Source: Verrucomicrobium spinosum DSM 4136 = JCM 18804 (lineage in GTDB: Bacteria; Verrucomicrobiota; Verrucomicrobiia; Verrucomicrobiales; Verrucomicrobiaceae). From it: a DNA stretch of 64,000 nt. Shown here in pieces: positions 1-9,404 of the stretch. Each line of letters opens with the position of its first letter. Position 1 is the first letter of the stretch. The stretch spans positions 7,163,105 through 7,227,104 of the forward strand of contig NZ_ABIZ01000001.1 in the NCBI RefSeq assembly GCF_000172155.1, in the 5' to 3' direction. Both the position numbers and the translations under genes were made by a program. Below the pieces are notes generated by a model. The model made no database searches. It was not told the origin of the DNA and was given only the letters and a program-made list of their open reading frames with translations.

Positions 1-2
1 AA

Positions 3-128
3 GTCGCCGCCCATCTCACCTCCGTCCGGCGCAGCGCCGAATCCGCCAAGTTGAAGGAGGAGATCCTGAAGCTCATTCCCGTGGAAAAGCACCTGGACCG
101 CCTGACCGGCGTGGCCCCGGAAAACTAG
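3..128 (+). CDS. C-terminal end of an unidentified protein (5' partial)
   Basis: An open frame enters from the window edge and ends at TAG 126-128. The last 41 residues are charged and probably helical (Lys/Glu-rich, ending LTGVAPEN). Too little remains to name the family. The next gene starts 59 bp later, so it may belong to the same transcript. The frame is inferred only from being open to the edge and having plausible composition. Confidence 0.5.
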   Translation, partial: VAAHLTSVRRSAESAKLKEEILKLIPVEKHLDRLTGVAPEN

Positions 129-187
129 GGGCAATCGACGCTGCGCAACCTCATTGCGTATTCCAGCAGTCCGCCTACTCTAGCGCC

Positions 188-3100
188 ATGTTTGGCAGCA
201 AAAATAACAGCGTGGGCGTCATCGGCCTTGGCATCATCGGAAGCCGGGTGGCCGAGCGCCTGCGCAATGCGGACTTCAACGTGTATGTCTGGAACCGCTC
301 CATCAAGCCTGAGCCAAACTTCATGGCCTCCCCTGCCGAGGTGGCGGAAGTCGCCCAAGTGATTCAGATTTTCGTACGTGATGCCGAGGCACTCGTAGCG
401 GTGATGGAAGACATGAAAACGGCCCTGACGCCGGATCATGTGGTGCTCTGCCATTCCACGGTCAACTCCTGGGGCATTCGCCGGGCCGTGGCCATCGCCG
501 ACAGCGTGGGGGCAGCCTTCCTGGACGCCCCTTTTACCGGCAGCAAGACGGCGGCAGAGAAGGGCCAGCTTGTTTATTATATTGGCGGCGATCAGGCACC
601 CCTGGATCGCGCCCGAAAAGTCCTGGAAACCAGCGGCAAGAAAATCATCACCCTGGGGAAGGCGGGCGACGCCACCGTGCTCAAAATCGCGACCAACCTC
701 ATCAGCGCCGCAGTGATCGAAGCACTCGCTGAAGCCATGGCCATCACCAAGGCTGAAGGCATTGATGTTTCCAAGCTGCAGGAAGCGCTGGCTGACAACG
801 CGAACTCCTCCGCCCTGCTCACCATGAAGCTGCCCACCATGGCAGCCCGCAGTTACGCCCCGCATTTCTCCCTGAAGAACATGCTCAAGGACGCCCGCTA
901 CGCCCAGGCGATTGCGGACGAGAAGGGCCTGGCCCTGCCCGTGCTGAATGCCTCCGCCTTGGCCATGGACCGAGGGGTGCGGAGCGGGCAGGGTGAGTTT
1001 GACTACTCCGTGGTGCTGGAAAACTTCGCCCCCATGCTTCGCGCCGTCGAAGAACGGGCAGCCCGGTTCAAGGCCAAAGAAGCCGCTGCCGTGCCGCCGC
1101 CCACACCAGTAGAGGCCGCACCAGTAGAGCCCACGCCAGTAGAGCCCACGCCAGCTGAGCCCACGCCAGCTGAGCCCACACCAGCTGAGCCCACACCAGC
1201 TGAGCCCACACCAGCTGAGCCCACACCAGCTGAGCCCACACCAGCTGAGCCCACACCAGCTGAGCCCACACCAGCTGAGCCCACACCAGCTGAGCCCACG
1301 CCAGCTGAGCCCACGCCAGCCGCGGAGACACCGCCACTGGAAACTGAAAAGAAGAAGGCGGAGGCGGACGCCGTGAAGACAGAGGAGGCTGGCAAGGTGA
1401 CACCTCCTGCGGATGCCGCAGCAGAGAAACCCAAGGAGTCTCCCCTCAAGCCCCTGGCACCCACATCCGCCTCAGCCGACGCGCCTTCCCTTGCCAAGAA
1501 AGACGAAGCCGCAAAAGACAAAGCTGCACCTGAGCCGTCATCCGAACTCCCTGCAACCATCACCAAGGATGCCGAAAAGGCTCCTGCTGAAAAAGAAATC
1601 TCCGAAAGCAAAGACGCAAGCACCGCCACCGCGGAAACCAAAGACCAGCAAAAGGACGAGAAAAAAGAGAAGGACGTTCCTGAGATCAAGGTGGCGGGAG
1701 ATGCTCCTGCCGAGAAGAAAGAGGGTGAAAAAAGCGCTGCCGAAAAGGCCCAGAAAACCGCCAGGGATTCTGATGAGAAAAAGGCGGAGCCAGATGCGCC
1801 GACTCCTTCCGGTCTTCCTAAACCTCCTGCCATTGCCAAGGCTGGGCTGAAGCCCTCCGCCCCCGGCTCAGACAAGACCGAGGACATCCCAGACAGCAAG
1901 TTGGCCGAGGGCACAGCAGACTCGTCCAAAGTTGAGAAACCCAGCTCTGCCCCAGCCCAGACCGAAGTCGCCCCAGCAGTCAAACAGCCCTCCTTTGTCA
2001 GCCGCCTCTTCCGAGGAATCACTGGCAGGGGCAAAAAGGACAAACAAGATCAGGCGACACCGCCTGTGGCGAAAGACGTCAAAACACCCGATCCTGTAAG
2101 CGCAGCAACACCTTTGCCAGCCGCCCCAGCGGTCACCGGGAAGGACAAGGGCCAAGACAAACCCAAGGAGGCCGCCAAGGAGAAGGACAAGACTCAGAGC
2201 TCACCACCGACCGCCAAATCTTCGGGCGGCTCTCTCGCCGCCGTGCTGGCCACGGAGTCCAGAGAAGTCAAAGCGACTTCGACCGACTCCGAGAAACCTG
2301 CCCTCCCCCCGACCAAACTGCCGCCACCACCCATCAGGCCAGTCAAGACCTTGCGCCCCAAGAACCCCGCGGCCCCTGCCACCACACTGGTGGCCAAGTT
2401 GCTAAGTGACACGGACGCAGACGATGGGGATGACGATATCGACGGGCCGGCGGCCATCACCGCGGTCGCCGCTCCTCCTCCTCCTTCTGATGAAAAGGAG
2501 AAAGGAAAGTTGGCCCCGCCTCCCGTAAACCCGGTTGTGGCTCCCGAGAAAACGGCAGAGCCAACGCCTGCTATTGCAGAGATCGCCCCTGCCTCTGCGG
2601 GCTCTCCGGCTCCAACGGTCAGCGAGCCTGTTTCCCAACCTGTTGAGGTCGAAACAACCCCGACTCCTGCGGAGGAGAAACCAGCCCGGGCAAAAACCGA
2701 ACCGGACGCTCCAAAGCCCCCCCCCGCAGACACCCCCTCTGTGGTTGAGCTTGCTCCTAAATCGGAAGTCTCCGCCAAGACTGAACCTGAGCCCGCCGTG
2801 CCCGCCTTCGACGCAAGCAAGTCGCTGGAGGACATTGCCCGTGAGGTCAACGCAAAGCTCTCCGCCTTTCCGAAAATCCCGGAACGTACGGTTGCCCTGC
2901 CCGAGACCAAAGAGCCGGTCGCAGCACCGCCCCCCATCACTCCACCTCAGACCCGTCTGGAAGGCACCCGCGGTTTCATCGTCCCCAACCTGGCACCTGC
3001 GCCGCCATTGCCCGCCGAGGGACCCGCCAGCGGGCCAGCCCCTGCCCCTAATCCTGCGCCAGCACCCGCGGCGGTTAAAGCTACCGCGTCTCTGGCGGAC

Positions 3101-3232
3101 ACAGAGGCCTCTGAAAAGGGCAAGTCCTCACGCAAGGGGGACCCAAGCCAGCCGGAAAAAAAGGAGCCAGAGACCCCGGGCTCACCTGAGGCGGCTGTTC
3201 CCGCGGATCGCAAAGCCCCGCCCCAAGCTTGA
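188..3232 (+). CDS. NAD-binding 6-phosphogluconate/3-hydroxyisobutyrate dehydrogenase-family protein with a ~720-residue low-complexity tail
   Basis: Residues 1-285 look like a complete beta-hydroxyacid dehydrogenase: a Rossmann dinucleotide motif near the N-terminus (GVIGLGIIGSRVAERL), the substrate-loop region (DAPFTGSK) and the helical domain with the conserved Lys region (KIATNLISAAVIEAL). Family members are normally about 290 residues; this one is 1014. After residue ~300 the protein becomes a Pro/Ala/Glu/Lys tail that opens with 13 exact-length EPTPA/V pentapeptides. The tail has no recognisable domain and is presumably disordered. The ATG at 188 places the Rossmann motif at the right distance from the start. 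The downstream ygfZ-like gene follows after 2 bp, so the two are probably co-transcribed. The substrate cannot be told from sequence. The head is a confident family call; the role of the tail is unknown. Confidence 0.85.
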   Translation: MFGSKNNSVGVIGLGIIGSRVAERLRNADFNVYVWNRSIKPEPNFMASPAEVAEVAQVIQIFVRDAEALVAVMEDMKTALTPDHVVLCHSTVNSWGIRRAVAIADSVGAAFLDAPFTGSKTAAEKGQLVYYIGGDQAPLDRARKVLETSGKKIITLGKAGDATVLKIATNLISAAVIEALAEAMAITKAEGIDVSKLQEALADNANSSALLTMKLPTMAARSYAPHFSLKNMLKDARYAQAIADEKGLALPVLNASALAMDRGVRSGQGEFDYSVVLENFAPMLRAVEERAARFKAKEAAAVPPPTPVEAAPVEPTPVEPTPAEPTPAEPTPAEPTPAEPTPAEPTPAEPTPAEPTPAEPTPAEPTPAEPTPAEPTPAAETPPLETEKKKAEADAVKTEEAGKVTPPADAAAEKPKESPLKPLAPTSASADAPSLAKKDEAAKDKAAPEPSSELPATITKDAEKAPAEKEISESKDASTATAETKDQQKDEKKEKDVPEIKVAGDAPAEKKEGEKSAAEKAQKTARDSDEKKAEPDAPTPSGLPKPPAIAKAGLKPSAPGSDKTEDIPDSKLAEGTADSSKVEKPSSAPAQTEVAPAVKQPSFVSRLFRGITGRGKKDKQDQATPPVAKDVKTPDPVSAATPLPAAPAVTGKDKGQDKPKEAAKEKDKTQSSPPTAKSSGGSLAAVLATESREVKATSTDSEKPALPPTKLPPPPIRPVKTLRPKNPAAPATTLVAKLLSDTDADDGDDDIDGPAAITAVAAPPPPSDEKEKGKLAPPPVNPVVAPEKTAEPTPAIAEIAPASAGSPAPTVSEPVSQPVEVETTPTPAEEKPARAKTEPDAPKPPPADTPSVVELAPKSEVSAKTEPEPAVPAFDASKSLEDIAREVNAKLSAFPKIPERTVALPETKEPVAAPPPITPPQTRLEGTRGFIVPNLAPAPPLPAEGPASGPAPAPNPAPAPAAVKATASLADTEASEKGKSSRKGDPSQPEKKEPETPGSPEAAVPADRKAPPQA
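1127..1321 (+). repeat. 15-bp in-frame tandem repeat (EPTPA/V), 13 units
   Basis: Thirteen consecutive 15-bp units (GAGCCCACACCAGCT with few variants) encode the pentapeptide EPTPA or EPTPV at the start of the dehydrogenase tail. Because the unit is a multiple of three, length changes keep the frame, so copy number could vary between strains. Most units differ only at one third-codon position, indicating recent expansion. Confidence 0.95.
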
Positions 3233-3234
3233 AC

Positions 3235-4179
3235 ATGACCAAAGAACGCTTCGAGGAAATTTCGCAGCAAGGCGGATACGTCAACCTGAGCGCCCGGTCC
3301 AAGTGGCTCCTCCGTGGAGCCGACCGGGTGCGCTACCTGAACGGGCAGGTGACCAACAACGTCAGGGCCGCCACTGAAACCCGGTCCGTCTATGCCTGCG
3401 TGACCAATCTCAAAGGCCGGGTAGAGGGAGATATTTTCATCCACGCCAGTGCGATCGGTGACGACCCGGTCCTCGTGGTGGATGCCGAACCCGGTCTGCG
3501 AGAGCCCCTCAGCCTGCGGCTGGAACGTTACATTATTGCCGATGACGTGGAACTGCTGGACGTGACCGAAGAGTGGCAGCTCTGGCATGCCTTCGGTGAA
3601 GAGGCCACCCAGTATCACGAAATGGCACTGCCAGAGAGCGCGCATCGCGCCGCTGCCTGGCGCTTTGGCCTGGAAGGCGTGGACCTCTGGTGGCCCGTGG
3701 CGGCCGGAGATCCGCCTCTGGCAGAAGGGATGCGCCCTCCGCTCACATCCGAAGAACTGGAGACCTGGCGAATCTGCGCCGGAGTGCCCCGCTGGCCAAA
3801 TGAGCTCAACCCAGAGGCGTTCCCACCTGAAGCAGGTCTTCAAGAGCGGGGCATGGACTACGCGAAGGGTTGCTACATTGGGCAGGAAATTCTCTCGCGC
3901 ATCAAGACCACTGGAAAGATGCCTCAGAGTCTGGTGCGGCTGCAAGGGAACGGCGATGCCGCCGCCCTCTTCCCAGCCGGAGCCCTGCTATTTCACCAGA
4001 AGGAGGACGGCATCTTGACCAAGGTGGGCCATGTGACCAGCGCCACCCTGCATCCAGGACACGGTCTTCCGGTCGGTCTGGGATATGTGAAACAGGCGTT
4101 TGCGTCTGCTCATTCACTATTGCTTGCGTTCGAAGAGCCGCCTAGGATAACTTTCGAAGTTGATATTCTCATCTCATGA
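3235..4179 (+). CDS. ygfZ: YgfZ/GcvT-type folate-binding protein
   Basis: 314 residues with the YgfZ signature KGCYIGQE (here preceded by MDYA) around residue 207, and an N-terminal region typical of the GcvT fold (YLNGQVTNNV). YgfZ proteins bind tetrahydrofolate and help assemble or repair certain Fe-S enzymes, including MiaB-type tRNA modification enzymes; that role is family knowledge. An in-frame TTG lies 6 bp upstream, but the ATG at 3235 sits just after the previous stop and is preferred. It overlaps the next gene by 4 bp (ATGA), suggesting translational coupling to the lipoprotein gene. Confidence 0.85.
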   Translation: MTKERFEEISQQGGYVNLSARSKWLLRGADRVRYLNGQVTNNVRAATETRSVYACVTNLKGRVEGDIFIHASAIGDDPVLVVDAEPGLREPLSLRLERYIIADDVELLDVTEEWQLWHAFGEEATQYHEMALPESAHRAAAWRFGLEGVDLWWPVAAGDPPLAEGMRPPLTSEELETWRICAGVPRWPNELNPEAFPPEAGLQERGMDYAKGCYIGQEILSRIKTTGKMPQSLVRLQGNGDAAALFPAGALLFHQKEDGILTKVGHVTSATLHPGHGLPVGLGYVKQAFASAHSLLLAFEEPPRITFEVDILIS

Positions 4180-4523
4180 ACTGGAATCTTGCGCTGCTCC
4201 CGGCTCTGGCCCTTTCCACCCTTGTGCTGGCATCTTGTGAATCCACGGGCCCGGCTGGTGGCTCGGTGATCACGAATCCCGACGCCGATGAAGTCACCCG
4301 TATGGAGAGCCAGTGGGGCATGAAACCCCGGATCGTGAAGCCACGTCTGCGGCCCATGGAACCCGGCGATCTGCCGGAAAATACCGTGCCGACACCGAAT
4401 CCCACCTACAGTGCGGAGCCTGAATTTGCTCCCGCTGCACCCGCCCCTGCCCCCCAGCTTCAAGAGCCCATCCCCACGGAAGCGCCCACCGTGGATCAGG
4501 CCACCATTCAGAAACTGCGCTGA
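4176..4523 (+). CDS. Small predicted lipoprotein
   Basis: 115 residues starting with a hydrophobic signal segment and a lipobox (LASC, Cys about residue 24). The mature part is Pro-rich (APAPAPQLQEP) and has no domain I recognise. The start codon overlaps the ygfZ stop as ATGA. Probably anchored to a membrane on the periplasmic side; function unknown. Confidence 0.7.
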   Translation: MNWNLALLPALALSTLVLASCESTGPAGGSVITNPDADEVTRMESQWGMKPRIVKPRLRPMEPGDLPENTVPTPNPTYSAEPEFAPAAPAPAPQLQEPIPTEAPTVDQATIQKLR

Positions 4524-4683
4524 TCCGGCCTGAAGCGTGCTCCTCCTTGGGTTTCTTCACTCCAGGAGCGCCCCTCCCCCCCTCGCGACGCACCTCTACG
4601 CAGATTCACGCGTAAAACCGCTCGCACAAAAGGCCAATCGAGGCTAACCACGCTACGCATAACCCGCACCCCAAGTCGTCCCC

Positions 4684-5454
4684 ATGAAGTTGTCCTTCCG
4701 CTGCCTGTTCCTGGCCACGTTCCTTGCCCTGCCTGCCGTCCATGCTGAGCAACCTGCAGCAACTGCCTCGTCCAAGCCGGTCGCCGCAGTCAAAAAGCAA
4801 CTTCCTGCCGAAGCGCAGAACCTTGTGGAAGAGTCTCACAAGCTGGCGGTGATGAAAGTCATCTTCGGTGGTGAGGAACGACAGATCGTGTTTGAACTCC
4901 TTCCGAACGACTCCCCGGTCACCGTCCAAAACTTCGTGGACAACGTGAACAAGGGCACCTACAACGGCCAGGCTTTCCACCGCGCCGTGGATGGCTACTT
5001 GGTCCAGACCGGGGACCCCACCAGCAAGGACAAGGACCAGCGGGACCAATGGGGCCTGGGTGAGGAGTACACCATTCCCGGTGAGTTCAAGCTTCCGCAC
5101 ACGGTCGGCTCCGTCGCCATGGCCCGCCGCGGTGACAAAGTGAACCCCAATCGCAAGTCCAACGGCACCCAGTTCTACTTTGCCGTGGGTGACATGAGCA
5201 GCCTCAACGGCCAGTACAGCGTCTTTGGCAAAGTGGTCGTGGGCCTGGATGATCTGAAGGAACTCTCCAAGGTGGCCACGGACTCCAACGACTGCCCGCT
5301 GGAGCGCGCCGAGATCAAGAGCATCAAAGTGGTGGACCAGAAGGGCCCCGTGGTGGCCATGGCCTCCAGCAGCGCCAACAAAGGCAAGCGTGGCAAGACC
5401 AAGCCGGACTCGCTTAAGAGCCCCTTCGAAAAGTTCCTGGAACGCGTCTGGTAA
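4684..5454 (+). CDS. Secreted cyclophilin-type peptidyl-prolyl cis-trans isomerase
   Basis: 256 residues. A signal peptide (cleavage probably after PAVHA) precedes a cyclophilin domain with the typical FHRAVDGYLVQTGDP segment carrying the catalytic Arg, then a GSVAMAR stretch and an NGTQFYFAVGD segment equivalent to the family's SQFFI motif. It should catalyse proline isomerisation during folding in the periplasm. A basic Ser/Lys-rich extension follows the domain. A strong terminator lies 35 bp downstream, so the transcript ends here. Confidence 0.9.
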   Translation: MKLSFRCLFLATFLALPAVHAEQPAATASSKPVAAVKKQLPAEAQNLVEESHKLAVMKVIFGGEERQIVFELLPNDSPVTVQNFVDNVNKGTYNGQAFHRAVDGYLVQTGDPTSKDKDQRDQWGLGEEYTIPGEFKLPHTVGSVAMARRGDKVNPNRKSNGTQFYFAVGDMSSLNGQYSVFGKVVVGLDDLKELSKVATDSNDCPLERAEIKSIKVVDQKGPVVAMASSSANKGKRGKTKPDSLKSPFEKFLERVW

Positions 5455-5488
5455 GCTTCACGGGGAACGTATTTTATACTGACCTTTC

Positions 5489-5525
5489 GGGCAGTGGAGC
5501 CACAGCGTCTCCACTGCCCTTTTTC
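5489..5525 (+). terminator. Rho-independent terminator after the cyclophilin gene
   Basis: An 11-bp perfect stem (5489-5499 with 5509-5519), 9-nt loop, then TTTTTCTTTT. Confidence 0.9.
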
Positions 5526-5685
5526 TTTTGTTGTCTCCATTTCGCCAAAAGGGCGGTTCTCCCCTGAGTTTGCCGATCCGTCTGTTTACATGCTTGCCAA
5601 AGCTGCCCCCTTTTGATTGACTTTGAGATTACCCTAAACTCCACACTGCGGGTGATTCGCACCACCCGGCTTTCTACTTCAGCAC

Positions 5686-8196
5686 ATGAGTCAAAACCGC
5701 TACGAAGTCCTGGGAAAAATTGCCGATGGCGGCCTGGGAAGTGTCTTCAAAGCGTACGACCGGAATCTGCGGCGGGAAGTGGCGCTAAAACGGGTGCGCG
5801 CGGAGTCGGCTGAAGAGGCCGACCGGCAGGCAGAGCAGCTCTTTGAAGAGGCGAGAACGCTCTCCACCCTACAGCATCCGCACATCGTCACCATCTTCGA
5901 TGTCGGCAAGGATGAAGAAGGTGCCTACATCGTGATGGAATTGCTCAAGGGAGAGACCCTTGAGGACATCATTGAGCGGGGAGCCCTGAACGAAGGGGAC
6001 TTCCGACAGCTCGTGAGTCAGTCGTTGGAAGGGATGATCGCCGCCCATGCCACAGGGCTGATCCACCTCGACATCAAACCGCAGAACTTCATGGTGATCT
6101 GGCTGCCCAGCGGCAAGTTCCAGATCAAGATTCTCGACTTCGGCCTTTCCAAGATCGCGCACCAGCCCATGGTACAGGAGACCGATGCGGAAGGAGCCAT
6201 CTTGGGCAGCATCTTCTTCATGGCACCGGAGCAGTTCGAGCGCTCCCCGGTGGATGTGCGCACGGACCTGTATTCATTGGGATGCGTCTATTATTTCTCC
6301 CTCACGCAGCAGTACCCTTTTCAGGGCGAGACCGCACCGGAGGTGATGGCGAGCCACCTGTACCACAGCTTCATCCCACTGGCTCAGCTGCGCCCTGATC
6401 TGCCAGTGGATCTCTGCCGCTGGGTGGAGTGGCTCATGAGCCGCTCCCCTGAGCGGCGGCCCGCCTCGATGGACAATGCCTTTGAGTGGTTCCAGGCAGG
6501 CCAGGCCCCGTTGACCCCAGAGGAAGAGGATGCCATTGCCCGTCGCCCTCCTCCGCCAGACATCCTCACCGCTCCGCCCGCCGTACCCAACTTCAGCGGC
6601 ACAGCCAGTCAGGCTCTGCGCCGGAGCGCGCCCAGATTCACCCGTCCAGGCAGCGTCACTCAGGCCCTCGGCTCCAAGCCAGTGCCCAAGCCCCTGGCCA
6701 AGCCCGTCAACATTGCCGCCGCGGCGGCCCCCAGGCACCTCCAGCACAGGAAGGCACTGCCGAAGTGGTTCACAGCTGGAGTACCTGCCACCCTCGCCAT
6801 CGGAGCGGTCCTTTACTTCGGCACGCAGTACGCACTCCGGGTAGTGGGAGAGAACCGCTTCGAGGCGCTGGCTCACATGAGCAAACCCACCGGATCGGCC
6901 AAGGACGTAAACCTGCTGCTGGGCTTCCTGGAAGACCCCCGCAACAGCGACGCCGCTGCCGAAGTGCTGAGCAAGTTCGAGGAAAAGGAAATCACCAACA
7001 AGCTCATCCGCCAGCACATCTCCCGCACCAGAGAGCCTTGGGCGAGGAAGAACATCGCCGTGCTGGCCGGCACTCGGGGCATTGCCGATGCGGTCGAGCC
7101 CCTCCTGCGGCACCTGGCTCGCGCCACCGAGCGGGAGGTGCGGATCGCCACCTGGAATGCCCTGGGCCGCGTGGCCACACCAGCGGAAGTTCCCTTCATG
7201 CTGGAGGAAGTCTCTGGCTCAGATGCCGACGAACTCCGGGCGGCTGAAGGCGCGCTGGTGAACGCTGCACGCAAGGAGCCTGAAGCCGAGCGCCGCAGCC
7301 TGCCTGTCCTGCAAAGCTATCGCGCCAACTCGGGTACTGATGATGTCCAGGCGATGCTGCTACGCACGCTTGGCCGCCTCGGCGGTTCCAACGCCCTGGA
7401 TGACATGAGGAAGGCACTGGAGGATGGCAACGCCAAGCTCCGCACTGCCTCTGCACTCGCCCTCGGAGAGTGGCCCAATGCTGAGCCCGTAGCCGCTTTG
7501 GAAGCCTTCATCGCACGTGAGAAAGACTCGCTCGTGCGGACCAATGCGGTGAACAGCCTGGGCATTCTGGCTCCCCTGTCCGGCAACATTCCCCAGGAGG
7601 AAATCGCCGTGGTGCTTGCCAAAGCATTCGACGCCACCCGTGATGGTCGTGAGCAAGGTGCCATCCTGGGGGCCATCGCCCGGGTGGCGGATCCTGCTGC
7701 GGTTAATTTTTTCCGCGATCTTGGCAATCGCGAACCCCGCCGCAAACTAGTGGCAGACAGTGCCATCCGCACGGTCAATCAGGCCCTTGACCGTATGATT
7801 CCGGTGACGGCAGAATCGACCACCCTGGAGTCCGCCAAGGCGGAGCTTCCGCCCGGGCCACTCACCGTGGCAGACGGCGCGATCGTCAACTGGATCAACA
7901 CTGGGGATCAGGTCAACTGGCTCGTGAAAATCGAGCAGCCCGGTGAGTACGAACTGCAAATCAACCAGTTTTTCGACAAGGCCAGCCCGGGACGTTACCG
8001 TGCCACTTTGGGCAAAGAATCCTTCCTGAAGACCGTGGACAAGACCTCCAGCACGGAGTTTAAGACCGTAACTGTAGGGAAGGCCCGTTTTGAGAAGCCC
8101 GGCCTCTACCGCATCTGGATCCGCCCGCAATACATCGCGGATGGGGAATACCTCATGAAGCTCAAAGATGCCACCTTGACCCGGGTGGGAAGCTGA
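5686..8196 (+). CDS. Membrane Ser/Thr protein kinase with HEAT-like repeats and C-terminal beta-sandwich
   Basis: 836 residues. The Hanks-type kinase domain covers about 1-270: glycine-rich loop GKIADGGLGSVFKAY, Lys35, catalytic loop HLDIKPQN (127-134), DFG at 151-153 and APE at 180-182. The usual HRD is HLD, so it is a non-RD kinase. A Pro-rich linker leads to one membrane segment at about 361-385. The extracytoplasmic part contains alpha-helical HEAT-like repeats (roughly 400-690) and a final ~100-residue domain resembling the beta-sandwich binding modules common in Planctomycetes/Verrucomicrobia proteins. The catalytic Asp, Lys and Asn are all present, so activity is plausible. The layout suggests that an external ligand or protein contact controls the internal kinase; the signal is unknown. 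Confidence 0.85.
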   Translation: MSQNRYEVLGKIADGGLGSVFKAYDRNLRREVALKRVRAESAEEADRQAEQLFEEARTLSTLQHPHIVTIFDVGKDEEGAYIVMELLKGETLEDIIERGALNEGDFRQLVSQSLEGMIAAHATGLIHLDIKPQNFMVIWLPSGKFQIKILDFGLSKIAHQPMVQETDAEGAILGSIFFMAPEQFERSPVDVRTDLYSLGCVYYFSLTQQYPFQGETAPEVMASHLYHSFIPLAQLRPDLPVDLCRWVEWLMSRSPERRPASMDNAFEWFQAGQAPLTPEEEDAIARRPPPPDILTAPPAVPNFSGTASQALRRSAPRFTRPGSVTQALGSKPVPKPLAKPVNIAAAAAPRHLQHRKALPKWFTAGVPATLAIGAVLYFGTQYALRVVGENRFEALAHMSKPTGSAKDVNLLLGFLEDPRNSDAAAEVLSKFEEKEITNKLIRQHISRTREPWARKNIAVLAGTRGIADAVEPLLRHLARATEREVRIATWNALGRVATPAEVPFMLEEVSGSDADELRAAEGALVNAARKEPEAERRSLPVLQSYRANSGTDDVQAMLLRTLGRLGGSNALDDMRKALEDGNAKLRTASALALGEWPNAEPVAALEAFIAREKDSLVRTNAVNSLGILAPLSGNIPQEEIAVVLAKAFDATRDGREQGAILGAIARVADPAAVNFFRDLGNREPRRKLVADSAIRTVNQALDRMIPVTAESTTLESAKAELPPGPLTVADGAIVNWINTGDQVNWLVKIEQPGEYELQINQFFDKASPGRYRATLGKESFLKTVDKTSSTEFKTVTVGKARFEKPGLYRIWIRPQYIADGEYLMKLKDATLTRVGS

Positions 8197-8225
8197 TCCG
8201 GGAGTCGGCACCTTCTCCCTCTGCC

Positions 8226-8669
8226 ATGCCAACCTCCTCCCCTCCCTTTCCCGTCTGGCTGGTGGCGTTGATTCCGCTGGCATTCTTCATCATCTTCCCG
8301 CTCTTCTGGTGTTTCGTCGTCTGGCTCATCAGCCAGTTCAGCGGTTGGTCCCGACTGGCCTCCACCTATGCCGCCAAGTCCCCGCCCGAAGGGAAGATGT
8401 GGTCGGGCCAGTTCGGCATGGTGGGTGTGGCCAGCTACAAGGGTGTGTTAACCATCCATGCTGGACCCGCTGGTTTCTACATCGAGACCCCCTGGCTCTT
8501 CCGCACCGGGCACCCGCGGCTGTTCATTCCCTGGGCGGACATCCATGACCTCCAGTTCAGCCGCCTCTTCTGGGGCCGCGAGATGGCAGGCTTCGCCATC
8601 GGTTCCCCCAAGCTCGGCTCCATGCGTCTGCCTGCGGAGATCATTCGCGAAGCGCCGCTGCCGGGATAG
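8226..8669 (+). CDS. Small membrane protein of unknown function
   Basis: 147 residues; one strongly hydrophobic segment at about 10-38 (WLVALIPLAFFIIFPLFWCF) followed by a soluble C-terminal part with no recognised domain. It begins 29 bp after the kinase stop and may share its transcript. Confidence 0.65.
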   Translation: MPTSSPPFPVWLVALIPLAFFIIFPLFWCFVVWLISQFSGWSRLASTYAAKSPPEGKMWSGQFGMVGVASYKGVLTIHAGPAGFYIETPWLFRTGHPRLFIPWADIHDLQFSRLFWGREMAGFAIGSPKLGSMRLPAEIIREAPLPG

Positions 8670-8738
8670 GGTTGAGGAGCGCTCACCAGACTCCACGATT
8701 TCCAGTCGTTGCCATTCAAGATTGGCCAAAGCAATTCC

Positions 8739-8850
8739 ATGCTTCAGACAATGCGCACCAAGTGGCTCCTGGCTGGCCTAGGCTTTGGCTTAACTGCTTC
8801 TTCCCTCCGTCGCATATGCCCCCCTCAGGAACCATTCCCACCCTTGGAAA
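8739..8850 (+). pseudogene. Possible 5' remnant of a secreted-protein gene
   Basis: An ATG at 8739 opens a signal-peptide-like start (basic MRTK then WLLAGLGFGLTASS). After about 8845 the frame continues only as the complement of the adjacent LuxR-type fragment, so the rest of the gene seems lost. The two gene starts point at each other across the junction. This rests on composition alone. Confidence 0.25.
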
Positions 8851-9194
8851 AAACTAACGAAATCGGACAAACGTTGCACCGGCGTGGGCCCATGCTTGAT
8901 CAGATGCTGCACGCCGGGATGATCATGGACGGGCTGCGGCACCACCTCATGGATCTCCGGAAGCGCCTCCGTGTAGCGGTCGTCTATATGTTTCATGGAC
9001 AAATCCAGCGGATTCACCTGATCCACGGATAGACTGCTAATCGGCAACAGTTGCTCAATCGCATCCATGATGCCCCTCAACGGATTCTCCCCCATGGGTT
9101 CCCCATAGATACGGTGCAAAGAGTCTGAAAAGGCCTTAAGGCGGGCTTGCGACAAGTAACCTGAGGCCATGCACAAAAGTACCATCTGATGCAT
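8790..9194 (-). pseudogene. N-terminal fragment of a LuxR-type transcriptional regulator
   Basis: The first ~115 residues match the N-terminal sensor region of a family of single-protein LuxR regulators: a short helix pair, then a beta-rich segment ending in HPGVQHLIKHGPTPVQRLSD. Members are normally 240-270 residues and end in a LuxR helix-turn-helix. Here the similarity stops near 8850 and no HTH follows in any frame, so the gene is truncated. The rest of 8670-9404 holds no other gene; a GC-rich hairpin (GCGCAGC/GCTGCGC) lies at about 9244-9266. Confidence 0.5.
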
Positions 9195-9404
9195 TGAGTT
9201 AGCAACCGGGAAATAGGTAGATTAGTTCATATTGCTTGGTTCGGCGCAGCAGCTCGTAGCTGCGCTCGTGAGAGTGCGGAAGGATCGCGTGGCCCTGTGA
9301 TGTCATCAGCACGCCACCATCTCACAAGCGGCCTGACCACGTTCTTACGAACGCAGCCACGACTGACTTCCTGCCCGCGCAGCCGCAGCTCGCCCCCCAC
9401 TCCA

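Noticed and set aside
1127-1321. CRISPR-like tandem repeats
   Set aside because: Units are 15 bp, contiguous, without spacers, and stay in frame within a coding gene.
1003-2043. Minus-strand frame rich in GVGSA repeats
   Set aside because: Produced by the complement of the EPTPA tandem repeat inside the dehydrogenase gene.
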